Positions 52,180 through 60,266 of a DNA stretch of 62,533 nt are shown here, piece by piece (position 1 is the first letter of the stretch; each line of letters starts with the position of its first letter). Location of the stretch: NCBI GenBank assembly GCA_022824565.1, contig JAJDZQ010000069.1, positions 1-62,533 on the forward strand. Reading direction: 5' to 3'. The stretch comes from Anaerolineae bacterium. Its GTDB lineage: Bacteria > Chloroflexota > Anaerolineae > Aggregatilineales > Phototrophicaceae. Under the pieces are notes generated by a model. That model saw only the letters and a list, made by a program, of their open reading frames with translations. It had not been told where the DNA came from and made no database searches. The position numbers were made by a program, and so were the translations under genes.

Positions 52180-53130
52180 ATGCCAAGCACCTATCTCGTT
52201 ACGGGTGGTGCCGGATTCATCGGCTCGCACCTCGCCGAAAGCCTGCTGCAAGACGGGCAGCGCGTGCGCATCATCGACAACCTGCTAACTGGCAAGCGCG
52301 AGAATCTGGCGTATCTGGGCGCGCTGGCTGGTGACTTAGAATTTGCCATTGGCGACATCAACGATGTCGACTTGCTGCGGCGGCTGATGCGCGATGCCGA
52401 CTTTGTGCTCCACCAGGCCGCCCTGCCATCGGTCCCGCGCAGTCTGGCCGACCCGCTGGAGACGCATCTGCACTGTCTCACTGGCACGTTGAATGTGCTG
52501 GTTGCCGCGCGTGATTGTGGCGTTAAACGGGTGGTCTATGCCGCTTCATCATCAGCCTATGGCGATCAGCCGGGCGCTGCCAAACACGAATCCATGCGCC
52601 CCGCCCCCATCTCGCCCTATGGAGTCGCCAAACTCGCTGGCGAATATTATGCCGCCGCTTTCACTCACAGCTATGGTCTGGAGACGGTGGCGCTGCGCTA
52701 CTTCAATGTCTTCGGACCGCGTCAAGACCCCGCTTCGGAATACGCCGCCGTCATCCCCAAGTTCATCACGCTGATGCTGGATGGCAAACAACCACGCATC
52801 TTTGGCGACGGCGAGCAAAGCCGCGACTTTACCTATATCGACAATGTCGTGAGTGGCAACCTGCTGGCTTGCGCCGCACCAGACGCAGCGGGCGCGGTAA
52901 TCAACCTGGCGACCGGCGGACGCATCACGCTGAATGACCTGGTCGCGCAATTGAATGCCGCGCTGGGCACAGACCTGCCGCCCATCCACACCCCAGAGCG
53001 CCCCGGCGACATCAAGCACTCGCGCGCCGATGTAAGCAAAGCCAAAGAACTGCTGAGTTTCGCGCCTGTCGTCGAGTTTGCAGAAGGCTTGCGGCGGACC
53101 GTGCACTGGTATCGAAAGCGCAAAGCCTAA
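52180..53130 (+). CDS. NAD-dependent nucleotide-sugar epimerase
   Basis: Extended SDR of 316 residues, most like UDP-GlcNAc/UDP-glucose 4-epimerases of the WbpP/Gne group. The NAD motif TGGAGFIGSHLAE is at the N-terminus, the catalytic Ser lies in YAASSSAYGD, and Tyr and Lys in ISPYGVAKLAGEYY. LRYFNVFGPRQDP and GDGEQSRDFTYIDNV are the substrate segments. AAGGAGAACAC precedes the ATG. A TACAAT sequence at 52150 may be the -10. It should supply activated sugars for surface glycans. Confidence 0.9.
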   Translation: MPSTYLVTGGAGFIGSHLAESLLQDGQRVRIIDNLLTGKRENLAYLGALAGDLEFAIGDINDVDLLRRLMRDADFVLHQAALPSVPRSLADPLETHLHCLTGTLNVLVAARDCGVKRVVYAASSSAYGDQPGAAKHESMRPAPISPYGVAKLAGEYYAAAFTHSYGLETVALRYFNVFGPRQDPASEYAAVIPKFITLMLDGKQPRIFGDGEQSRDFTYIDNVVSGNLLACAAPDAAGAVINLATGGRITLNDLVAQLNAALGTDLPPIHTPERPGDIKHSRADVSKAKELLSFAPVVEFAEGLRRTVHWYRKRKA

Positions 53131-53234
53131 GCAGCGTCTCGCCGCCTTGCCCCTGTAAGCCCCCCCCGATTTTGGCGCGTCACTCCAACTTGGCTATAAT
53201 CCGCGCCAGCGACCGCAGCAGCCGCGAGGCAGCC

Positions 53235-53558
53235 ATGTACACCGACCTCAACAGCGACCAATATCACCAGCAATTCGCCAGCCGCGACCGGGACGACTAT
53301 CAACTTATTGATGTGCGCGAAGACGACGAATATGCCGAAGCCCATCTGCCCGGCGCAATCAATATCCCGCTGAGCGAATTCATGGCGCGCGTCGATGAAA
53401 TTGACGAAGACCGGCCCGCCCTGCTGGTCTGCAACACCGGCGTCCGCTCGTCCCAAGCCGCTATGTACCTCGCCAGCCTCGGCTACGAGCAGCTCTACAA
53501 CCTGGAAGATGGCACCAAAGGCTGGCTGGCGGATGGACTGCCTGTCGAACGAGAATGA
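53235..53558 (+). CDS. Rhodanese-like domain protein
   Basis: Single-domain rhodanese of 107 residues, a sulfurtransferase of the GlpE/PspE type. YQLIDVREDDEYAEAHLPGA is the CH2A-like region and the active-site Cys lies in LLVCNTGVRSSQAA (C-x4-R loop). The end has LYNLEDGTKGWLADGLP. The start at 53235 fits the domain; the open frame upstream of it is chance. No signal peptide, so cytoplasmic. Confidence 0.92.
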   Translation: MYTDLNSDQYHQQFASRDRDDYQLIDVREDDEYAEAHLPGAINIPLSEFMARVDEIDEDRPALLVCNTGVRSSQAAMYLASLGYEQLYNLEDGTKGWLADGLPVERE

Positions 53559-53570
53559 CTCTCGCCCGCA

Positions 53571-53806
53571 ATACCCCCCTCGGTCCCCCCGACGAGTCAG
53601 GGGGAGGCTGACCCCCACCCAAACCCCTTCCCCAAAACGAGGGAGGGGCTTTTCACACCCCATCAATACACCTGTCGGGTCGGGAGCAGCATAAGGGGTT
53701 GGCTACCCTCCCTGACTCGTCGGGGAGGGGCTGGGGGAGGGGTAAAATGCGGGAGGGGCTGGGGGAGGGGTTGGCTACCCTCTCTGTCCTGACGGGGCGG
53801 GGTACA
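53571..53806. repeat. Uninterrupted G/C-hairpin repeat block
   Basis: The 53559-53905 gap has no gene. It repeats the block at 38.5/40.9 kb but in one piece: AACCCCTTCCCCAAAACGAG followed by GGAGGGGCTTTTCACACC, then ACCTGTCGGGTCGGGAG and CCTCCCTGACTCGTCGGGGAGG. It therefore shows what the IS target looked like before insertion. Confidence 0.8.
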
Positions 53807-53905
53807 ACTTTCTATTTGAAAAACGGGGTGATTACTTGCTATTCTTCGCAGAATTGAACTGAAGCAAGTGCTATTCGTTTTCTGGGAATAAAGGAGACTC
53901 CAGCC

Positions 53906-56200
53906 ATGGCTTTACGCTCGATGGTAGGCGCAAACATCAAACGCAAAGAAGATCCCGGCTTGATCAATGGCGCTGGCAAATATGTAGGCGATATCAAATT
54001 GCCGGGCATGGCGCATGTGGCATTCCTGCGCAGTCCCTATGCGCATGCAGACATCCTCGGCATCGACCGCGCAGCTGCCGAATCGCGGCGCGGCGTGCAT
54101 GCGGTGATCACTGGCGCAGACCTGCAGGATGAATGGGAGACGGTGCCAGTCGCCGGCGGCCGCAAAGCGCGCGCCAATTACAGCCACTATGCCATCTCGG
54201 CGGGGCGCGTGCGCCATGTGGGCGAGATCGTGGCGGCTGTCATCGCCGAAAGCGCCGAAGTCGCGGCCGACGCCCTGGACGATATCGCCGTTGACTATGC
54301 AGAATTGCCCGCCGCGGCCGACTTGCTGAGCGCGTATGCAGGCGCTGCACCGCCGATCTTCGCCGGGCTGGACAGCAATATCGTCGATACTGGCGAGAAG
54401 AAGAGCGACGATGTCGATGCCGTGTTCGAAAAAGCGCCACACACGTTGTGCCAGCGCATGCACAGTCAGCGCGTCGCCGGCGTGCCCATGGAAGTTCGCG
54501 CCGCCCTCGCCGCGCCCGATGCCGTAACCGGCGGTTTGACTCTCTGGACGAGCACACAGATCCCGCATGGCGTGCGCTCGGCTTTGGCAGAGGCGCTGCG
54601 CCTGCCCGAAAATACACTGCGGGTCATCGCGCCCAATGTCGGCGGCGGCTTCGGCGTGAAGAACCAGCTCTACCCCGAAGAGATGGCGCTGGCGAAGCTG
54701 GCGCAGCTGCACAACAAGCCGATGCGCTGGTCGGGCACGCGCGCCGAACACTTCGTCTCCACAACGCACGGCCGCTCGCAGATCGCCGATGTCGAAGTCG
54801 CTTTTGACGACGCGGGACGCATCCTCGGCCTGCGCCTGCATGTAATTGGCGAGCTGGGTGCCTATCCGCCCTTCTATGACATCGCGCACCTGACCGGCCT
54901 CATGGCGACCGGCAACTACGACATCCCCGCCGTGCACTTCAAAGCCAGCAATGTCTTCACCAACACGGTGGCGGTGGCAGCCTATCGCGGCGCAGGCCGC
55001 CCAGAAGCCATCTATTACATCGAACGGGCCATCGACTTGATCGCGGGCGAGCTTGATATGGACCCGGCCGATGTGCGGCGTCGCAATTATATCCAGCCCG
55101 ACCAGTTCCCCTACAAGACGCCCACTGGCTCGACATACGACACCGGCGAATACGAGAAAAACCTGGACACAGCGCTGCGAGCGGCAGATTATCACACGTT
55201 GCGCGCCGAACAAGCGCAACGGCGGGCGCATGACGCCGACAGCCTGCTGGGCATTGGCATGGCGACTTATGTCGAGATGTGCGGCTTTGGTCCCTACGAA
55301 AGCGGCGTTGTGCGCGTCGAACCCAGTGGCACGGTGACCGTCTATACCGGCACATCGCCGCATGGCCAGGGCTTGCAGACAACCTTCGCCCAGGTCGTCG
55401 CCGATGAGATTGGCGCGGATTATGACGATATCGTCGTGCGTCATGGCGATACCGGCTCGCAACCTGTCGGCGTGGGCACATTCGGCAGCCGCAGCCTGGC
55501 CGTGGGCGGTTCGGCCATCGTCCGCGCCTCCAAGGTCGTCCGCGAAAAAGCCATAAAAATCGCGGCGCACATGCTAGAAGCGGCGCCCGGCGATATCGAA
55601 TTTGCCGATGGCGAATACCGTGTCAAAGGCGTGCCCGGCAGCAGCCTCAGCCTCAGCCAGATCGCCAAGCGCGCCTATAGCGAGCGCCTGCCCGACGATA
55701 TCGACACGGGCTTGGAAGGCACCGATTTCTTCCGCCCGCCCGACTTCATCTATCCATTCGGCAGCCATGTCGCCGTGGTCGAAATCGAGCGCGAAACCGG
55801 CATCATCAGCCTGCGCGCCTATTATTCTGTGGACGACTGCGGTCCGCGCATCAGCCCGCTGCTGGTGGCTGGGCAGATTCACGGCGGCTTGGCGCAGGGC
55901 ATCGGGCAAGCGCTGCTCGAGCAAGTCATCTATGATGAACAAGGCCAATTGTTGACCGGCACCATGATGGATTACACCATGCCGCGCGCCGACGACTTCC
56001 CGCACTTTTCGCTGGACCAAACCGTGACCGAAACCACATTAAATCCGCTGGGCGCGAAAGGCATCGGCGAGGCTGCCACCATCGGCTCGACACCCGCTGT
56101 CGTCAACGCCGTCATGGATGCGCTGCGTCCGCTGGGCCTGCGTCATATCGACATGCCCTTGACCCCCCGACGCATCTGGGAAGCCATGCAATCCGCCTAA
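53906..56200 (+). CDS. Form II CoxL-like molybdenum hydroxylase large subunit
   Basis: Molybdopterin-binding large subunit of 764 residues, xanthine dehydrogenase/CoxL family. The active-site loop is AAYRGAGRPEA, the form II sequence, not the AYRCSFR of true CO dehydrogenase. GGGFGVKNQLYPEE binds the cofactor, TGTSPHGQGLQTTFAQ follows, and the catalytic Glu is in GAKGIGEAATIGS. It should hydroxylate an aldehyde or N-heterocycle. The usual medium (FAD) and small (2Fe-2S) subunit genes are absent from the window. GGAGACTCC precedes the start. Confidence 0.9.
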   Translation: MALRSMVGANIKRKEDPGLINGAGKYVGDIKLPGMAHVAFLRSPYAHADILGIDRAAAESRRGVHAVITGADLQDEWETVPVAGGRKARANYSHYAISAGRVRHVGEIVAAVIAESAEVAADALDDIAVDYAELPAAADLLSAYAGAAPPIFAGLDSNIVDTGEKKSDDVDAVFEKAPHTLCQRMHSQRVAGVPMEVRAALAAPDAVTGGLTLWTSTQIPHGVRSALAEALRLPENTLRVIAPNVGGGFGVKNQLYPEEMALAKLAQLHNKPMRWSGTRAEHFVSTTHGRSQIADVEVAFDDAGRILGLRLHVIGELGAYPPFYDIAHLTGLMATGNYDIPAVHFKASNVFTNTVAVAAYRGAGRPEAIYYIERAIDLIAGELDMDPADVRRRNYIQPDQFPYKTPTGSTYDTGEYEKNLDTALRAADYHTLRAEQAQRRAHDADSLLGIGMATYVEMCGFGPYESGVVRVEPSGTVTVYTGTSPHGQGLQTTFAQVVADEIGADYDDIVVRHGDTGSQPVGVGTFGSRSLAVGGSAIVRASKVVREKAIKIAAHMLEAAPGDIEFADGEYRVKGVPGSSLSLSQIAKRAYSERLPDDIDTGLEGTDFFRPPDFIYPFGSHVAVVEIERETGIISLRAYYSVDDCGPRISPLLVAGQIHGGLAQGIGQALLEQVIYDEQGQLLTGTMMDYTMPRADDFPHFSLDQTVTETTLNPLGAKGIGEAATIGSTPAVVNAVMDALRPLGLRHIDMPLTPRRIWEAMQSA

Positions 56201-56241
56201 ACACCGAGCGGAATCTGGACGAAGCAGATTGGGAGCAATTC

Positions 56242-57294
56242 ATGAAAATCAGACTGATTGCGCTGTTGCTCATCGCATGCATCAGCAGCAGCATCGCCAC
56301 AGCCCAGACATTTCAAATCCGCGCCAACCGGGGCCTCAACCTGCGGGCAGACAGCAGTTTGCAGTCGCGCGTTGTCGATACCGTGCGCGCCGGCGACACC
56401 CTGCAAGTGGTCGGCAGCTTCAACAAATGGCTGAAAATCGACCGCAATGGCAGCAGCGTTTGGCTCGCCGACTGGACAGACTACAGCCGCGTGCAAGAAT
56501 CGACACAGTCGGTCGCGCAACCTGTCGGCGCGGCGATTGACAACTGCTGCTTTGTCGACAGCCAGTGCAGCAGCGACCAAGACTGGACGGATGGCTATTT
56601 CCGATTCCAGCGCGGAGAGTGCCCGGCGCCGCCTCAACCCGCCATTTCTGTGCCGGCCGCGCCTGTCAGCTCGCCTGTCGCCGCTGGCGGCAGACCACAA
56701 CCCTTGCGCCCCGAAAGCGCGACTCCACACCTGCCCCATTCGATAACCGACTGGTCGCGCGTGGGCGAACCCGGCGTGGACAATTGCTGCCAGATCGGCT
56801 GGGATTGCCAAAACGACACGGAATGGCTGCGCGGTTTTCAGGTCTATCAAGCCAGCCAATGCCATCACAGCGCGCTCGTGATTGCCGGCTCCAACCATTT
56901 CAAATCCATGGCCGAGCAAGCCTTCGTGGCCATGCGAAGTCGCGCGCCACATTGGTATGCCTATGTGATAAGCGGCTTGCACGGCGCAACGATGCTGGGA
57001 CCAAACGAAGGCGGCGGCACGCATCCTAATCACAGGTCATACCAAACAGGCTTCCACAACCAGCACGCTCCCACCGAGTCGGATGTATTTGACTTTGTGG
57101 GCGGTTTGGCGCACGAAGCCTGCCACCTGCATATGTGGAACAGGGGCTTGGCTGTCGCCAGCTGGACCAACGAATTGCCCTGTGTAGAAGCCCAGCTTTA
57201 TGCCACAGAAGCAGTCGACCCCATCAACCGGCAAAGTTATTGGCTGCGCGATCTCATCGCCAATCTGCACGACCCGTCGCGCTGGTGGTGGTAG
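56242..57294 (+). CDS. Secreted SH3-domain protein with HExxH motif
   Basis: Exported protein of 350 residues. A signal peptide covers residues 1-22 (ending SSSIATAQT). A bacterial SH3 domain follows at about 24-80 (ANRGLNLRADSSLQSRVVDT, then WLKIDRNGSSVWLADW). Two Cys-rich repeats of the form DNCC-x5-C-x5-W-x2-G-(F)Q-x4-C lie at about 98-130 and 172-210, split by a Pro-rich linker. The C-terminal domain carries HEACHLH, an HExxH zinc-protease signature, with an acidic VEAQ further on. GGGAG precedes the ATG. Cell-wall or protein cleavage is plausible but not shown. Confidence 0.72.
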   Translation: MKIRLIALLLIACISSSIATAQTFQIRANRGLNLRADSSLQSRVVDTVRAGDTLQVVGSFNKWLKIDRNGSSVWLADWTDYSRVQESTQSVAQPVGAAIDNCCFVDSQCSSDQDWTDGYFRFQRGECPAPPQPAISVPAAPVSSPVAAGGRPQPLRPESATPHLPHSITDWSRVGEPGVDNCCQIGWDCQNDTEWLRGFQVYQASQCHHSALVIAGSNHFKSMAEQAFVAMRSRAPHWYAYVISGLHGATMLGPNEGGGTHPNHRSYQTGFHNQHAPTESDVFDFVGGLAHEACHLHMWNRGLAVASWTNELPCVEAQLYATEAVDPINRQSYWLRDLIANLHDPSRWWW

Positions 57295-57400
57295 GCGCTT
57301 TCCACCGCGCGGCAGCCCACGAATAGTCGCATGTAGGGGCGGCTCAAGAGTCGCCCCCCCTCGAAAGAGCCGGGGCAGACACAGCGCGCGCGCCTGGCTG

Positions 57401-57406
57401 TATAAT
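57401..57406 (+). promoter_or_regulatory. -10 box of the first VapB-type gene
   Basis: A perfect TATAAT, preceded by TG, 31 bases before the antitoxin start. The corresponding position before the second copy has TATACT (57814-57819). No convincing -35 is visible in either. Confidence 0.5.
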
Positions 57407-57436
57407 CCAGGTGGCAGACAGCGCGGGAGCAGCGCC

Positions 57437-57667
57437 ATGAAGAACTACACGATGGAATCGGCGGTCGCCAACTTTGCGGAATTGATGGAGCACGCCCAAC
57501 AGGGACTGGTCGTCAACATCGTCGGCAGCGATGGGCGTGAATACCAACTCAAACTGACGCCCCTGCCGCCCAGAAAGCCGCGCACGCCCGGCAGCGCCAA
57601 AGGTCGAATCACCATGTCTGACGAGTTCTTTGACCCGTTGCCCGAATTCGAACCGTATATGGAATGA
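57437..57667 (+). CDS. Phd/VapB-type antitoxin, copy 1
   Basis: Antitoxin of 76 residues. The N-terminal Phd-like part reads MESAVANFAELMEHAQQGL and the toxin-binding C-terminus ends DPLPEFEPYME. It is nearly the same as copy 2 (57850-58083), differing mainly in the linker. GGGAGCAGCGCC precedes the start in both. Its stop overlaps the ATG of a truncated toxin gene. It may still bind the intact toxin encoded further on. Confidence 0.85.
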   Translation: MKNYTMESAVANFAELMEHAQQGLVVNIVGSDGREYQLKLTPLPPRKPRTPGSAKGRITMSDEFFDPLPEFEPYME

Positions 57668-57810
57668 CCACCCTTCTTGACACATCAATCTATATCTGGT
57701 TCGTCGTTGATGACAGCAGCGTAAGCGCAACCGCGAGAAACCACCTGGAAGACTCCGAAAGCAGCATTTGCCCTGAGCCTCCTACGCAGCCGCTGGGGCG
57801 TGGACAATGA
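57664..57810 (+). pseudogene. Truncated VapC (PIN) toxin, copy 1
   Basis: The frame begins MTTLLDTSIYIWFVVDD, closely matching the start of the intact VapC (MTYLLDTSTYIWFVTDD). Similarity stops after about 36 residues. An unrelated tail runs to a TGA at 57810, so the Glu and the two later Asp of the PIN site are missing and the product cannot be an active nuclease. Confidence 0.85.
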
Positions 57811-57849
57811 TGGTATACTTGCCAGACAAGCAAGCGCGGGAGCAGCGCC

Positions 57850-58083
57850 ATGAAGAGCTACACGATGGAAACGGCGGTCGCCAACTTTGCGGAATTGATG
57901 GAGCACGCCCAACAGGGACTGGTCGTCAACATCGTCGGCTGCGATGGGCGCGAATACGAACTCAAACTGACGCCCCTGCCGCCAAGGAAGGGTCCCCGCA
58001 AGGCTGGACGCTTGAAAGGCAAGATCTTTATCTCCGACGACTTTGACGAACCCATGCCCGAGTTCGAGCCGTATATGGAATGA
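57850..58083 (+). CDS. Phd/VapB-type antitoxin, copy 2
   Basis: Antitoxin of 77 residues, METAVANFAELMEHAQQGL at the N-terminus and KIFISDDFDEPMPEFEPYME at the end, the part expected to occupy the VapC active site. GGGAGCAGCGCC precedes the ATG. The stop overlaps the VapC start by four bases (ATGA), the normal arrangement of these modules. Confidence 0.9.
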   Translation: MKSYTMETAVANFAELMEHAQQGLVVNIVGCDGREYELKLTPLPPRKGPRKAGRLKGKIFISDDFDEPMPEFEPYME

Positions 58084-58469
58084 CCTACCTTCTTGACACA
58101 TCAACCTATATCTGGTTCGTTACTGATGATCCAAGGTTGAGCGCGCCGGCGAAGCGATACCTGGAAGCTGCTGACAGTATCGTCTACCTGAGTCTCGTAA
58201 GTATATGGGAGCTGGCGATCAAGGCACGCTTGGGGCGAGGACTTAGCCTTCCTCGGCCATTTATCGAGATGATTGACGAAGAGATCTTGGCGGATCGTTT
58301 TCAGTTGCTGCCAATCACGGTTGACCATATCAAAAGTGTCTTTGGCCTACCGCTGCACCACCGAGACCCTTTCGACAGGCTGCTCATCGCCCAGTCGCTT
58401 GCCGAAGACCTGCCCATCATCAGCAGCGACAGCGTCTTCGACCGTTATCCCAGCGACCGATTTTGGTAG
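58080..58469 (+). CDS. vapC: VapC toxin, PIN-domain ribonuclease
   Basis: PIN-domain toxin of 129 residues that should cleave RNA, often tRNA. The four acidic residues are present: Asp6 in YLLDTSTYIW, Glu44 in SIWELAIK, Asp in HHRDPFDRLLIAQ, and Asp in IISSDSVFDRY. It is intact, unlike the copy upstream. It overlaps its antitoxin by ATGA and ends 12 bp before the membrane protein gene. Confidence 0.93.
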   Translation: MTYLLDTSTYIWFVTDDPRLSAPAKRYLEAADSIVYLSLVSIWELAIKARLGRGLSLPRPFIEMIDEEILADRFQLLPITVDHIKSVFGLPLHHRDPFDRLLIAQSLAEDLPIISSDSVFDRYPSDRFW

Positions 58470-58481
58470 CGGGCTTTCGCG

Positions 58482-60227
58482 ATGAGCCTGTTCATTGCTT
58501 TCATTTTGGCTGCCGTCTTGCTGGGTGCCGGCGCGATGCTCTCGCCCGCCTGGCGCACTGCACAACCTCGCGTGGCTTTGGCCGCTACCTTGTGCCTGGC
58601 GGTGATCGTCGGCGGCGCGGTCTTCTATGCCGAGATTTTCAGCTGGGATACCCTGGTCGTCGATTATCTGCTCTTCGCGCTGCTGGCTGGTGTCGTGCTG
58701 GGTGGCACCTTGACGACTGCGCAAGCTCGCGCCGAAGCCCGTGGCGAACGACTCAGCGACCACGACCAAGGCTGGCCCGGTCCCGAAGACCTGGCCTTCT
58801 TCGGCCTGGTGTCGCTGCTGCTGCTCGTCCCGCTTTTGCAGATGCCGCTGCCGCTGGGGGAGCATGGTCAAGCGCTCGCCCTGCACAGCCTGGCTGCCCG
58901 CGATGGCGGTTCGTTCGCAACGCTCGCTCCCTACGCCAGCAGTTCGCCCATCATCATTGCGCCTGGCTTTCACGCGCTTTCTGCTTACCTCAGCCAGCAG
59001 CTGGGCCAGCCTGTGCCCATCGTCCAACAAAGCACAGCGGCGGTCGTGCTGCTGATGCTGGTCTGGCTGGCCTACGACTTCGGCGCGGAGCTGCATGACA
59101 AGCGGCTGGGCCGAGCGCTGGCGCTGGGGCTACTCCTTTGCGGCGGCACGTTCAGCAGCCTGCTCGCTGGACAGTACAGCCAGTTATTGGCGATGCTGTT
59201 CGCGCTAGCCTTCCTGCTATATGCGCTGCGCCTGCTACAGCGCTGCAACCTGGTCGATCTGGTCGCGGGCGGTCTGCTGCTGGGCGCGGTCATGTACACC
59301 AGCCTGACGTTTGCTTTGGCGGCGCTGCTTTGCCTGACGCTGCTGATCGGCCTGGCCTGGCAACAGCGACATCAATTCGACCGCTCGGCGCGCTGGTGCA
59401 CGACGCTGGGCATTCTCGCAATTGCGCTGCTGGGCACGGCTCCCTGGCTGATTAACAACCTGTCTCTGCTGCTGCCGGTCCCTCCCTCTGAGAGTCCACC
59501 TGCTAGTTCGAACCTCGTCCATGTGATTCGCGGACAAGGCTATGTGGTGCTGCCGCTGGTGGTCTGGGGTATGCTTGTCGGCTGGCGCGCGCCGGGCGGG
59601 CGGCGTTTTGTCTCGCTGCTGATGAGCGGCTGGCTGTTGTTGCTGATGGATCTTGCGCTGTTGGGGGTGTTGCCGCGCATGTTGCCAGCTTTGGGCGCGC
59701 TGGTCGATGCCAGCAGCCTGGCTCGCCACGCGGTCATTTTGCCTTTCAGCTGGTTCGCCGGGCTGGCCTTGCTGGATATTTGGGAAGCGCGTCTGCCCCT
59801 TGCGCTGCGTGCCCGACTGCGCAGAAATGCCCGCCGCTGCCTGGTCCTGTCTGCGCTGGGGATCTGCCTGCTTTTCTTCACATTCGAGCCAGCCCTGCAC
59901 AGCCTGCGCGCGCTGCTGGACCTGCCCGCCGTCACAGCGAATCGCGATGACATCGCCGCGATGGACTGGCTGCGCAATAATACGCCGCCCGACGCCTTGC
60001 TGCAAGCTGCCGATGGCGATGGTTGGCTACCCGTGTTGGCCGAGCGGCGCGCAATCGACTTCCGCGCCTACAGCTATTTTGAACGGGCGCTCGTCCAGCC
60101 AGCCGAATCTGCCGCCGGCGCAGATTTCCTGCTCGTGCCAGCAGACAGCGACTTCCTCGCCGATCCACCTCTGCAACTCGTCTTCCAGCCAGGCGAAACG
60201 CGTGTCTTCCAGCGACATGCCTCTTAA
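58482..60227 (+). CDS. Polytopic membrane protein, GT-C-like
   Basis: Integral membrane protein of 581 residues with about 12-13 predicted helices. The large part after helix 3 includes PAREDLAFFGLV-type helices, then SSPIIIAPGFHALSAYLSQQ and GTFSSLLAGQYSQLLAMLFA. A short C-terminal outside domain reads MDWLRNNTPPDALLQAADGD and DFRAYSYFERALVQP. This architecture occurs in GT-C glycosyltransferase-like proteins of unassigned family. No DxD or ExD motif clearly identifies the active site, so the enzyme role is tentative. Confidence 0.6.
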   Translation: MSLFIAFILAAVLLGAGAMLSPAWRTAQPRVALAATLCLAVIVGGAVFYAEIFSWDTLVVDYLLFALLAGVVLGGTLTTAQARAEARGERLSDHDQGWPGPEDLAFFGLVSLLLLVPLLQMPLPLGEHGQALALHSLAARDGGSFATLAPYASSSPIIIAPGFHALSAYLSQQLGQPVPIVQQSTAAVVLLMLVWLAYDFGAELHDKRLGRALALGLLLCGGTFSSLLAGQYSQLLAMLFALAFLLYALRLLQRCNLVDLVAGGLLLGAVMYTSLTFALAALLCLTLLIGLAWQQRHQFDRSARWCTTLGILAIALLGTAPWLINNLSLLLPVPPSESPPASSNLVHVIRGQGYVVLPLVVWGMLVGWRAPGGRRFVSLLMSGWLLLLMDLALLGVLPRMLPALGALVDASSLARHAVILPFSWFAGLALLDIWEARLPLALRARLRRNARRCLVLSALGICLLFFTFEPALHSLRALLDLPAVTANRDDIAAMDWLRNNTPPDALLQAADGDGWLPVLAERRAIDFRAYSYFERALVQPAESAAGADFLLVPADSDFLADPPLQLVFQPGETRVFQRHAS

Positions 60228-60266
60228 CAAGCCTAAGCCCACCGTGCCCTAATCAAGGAGAATATC

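Noticed and set aside
53912..55570. Long minus-strand open frame of 552 codons
   Set aside because: It is antisense to the intact CoxL-like gene, has no recognisable domain and arises from the biased codon use of that gene.
53906..56200. True CO dehydrogenase large subunit
   Set aside because: The active-site loop is AYRGAGR, not the AYRCSFR of form I CoxL, and CoxM/CoxS are absent.
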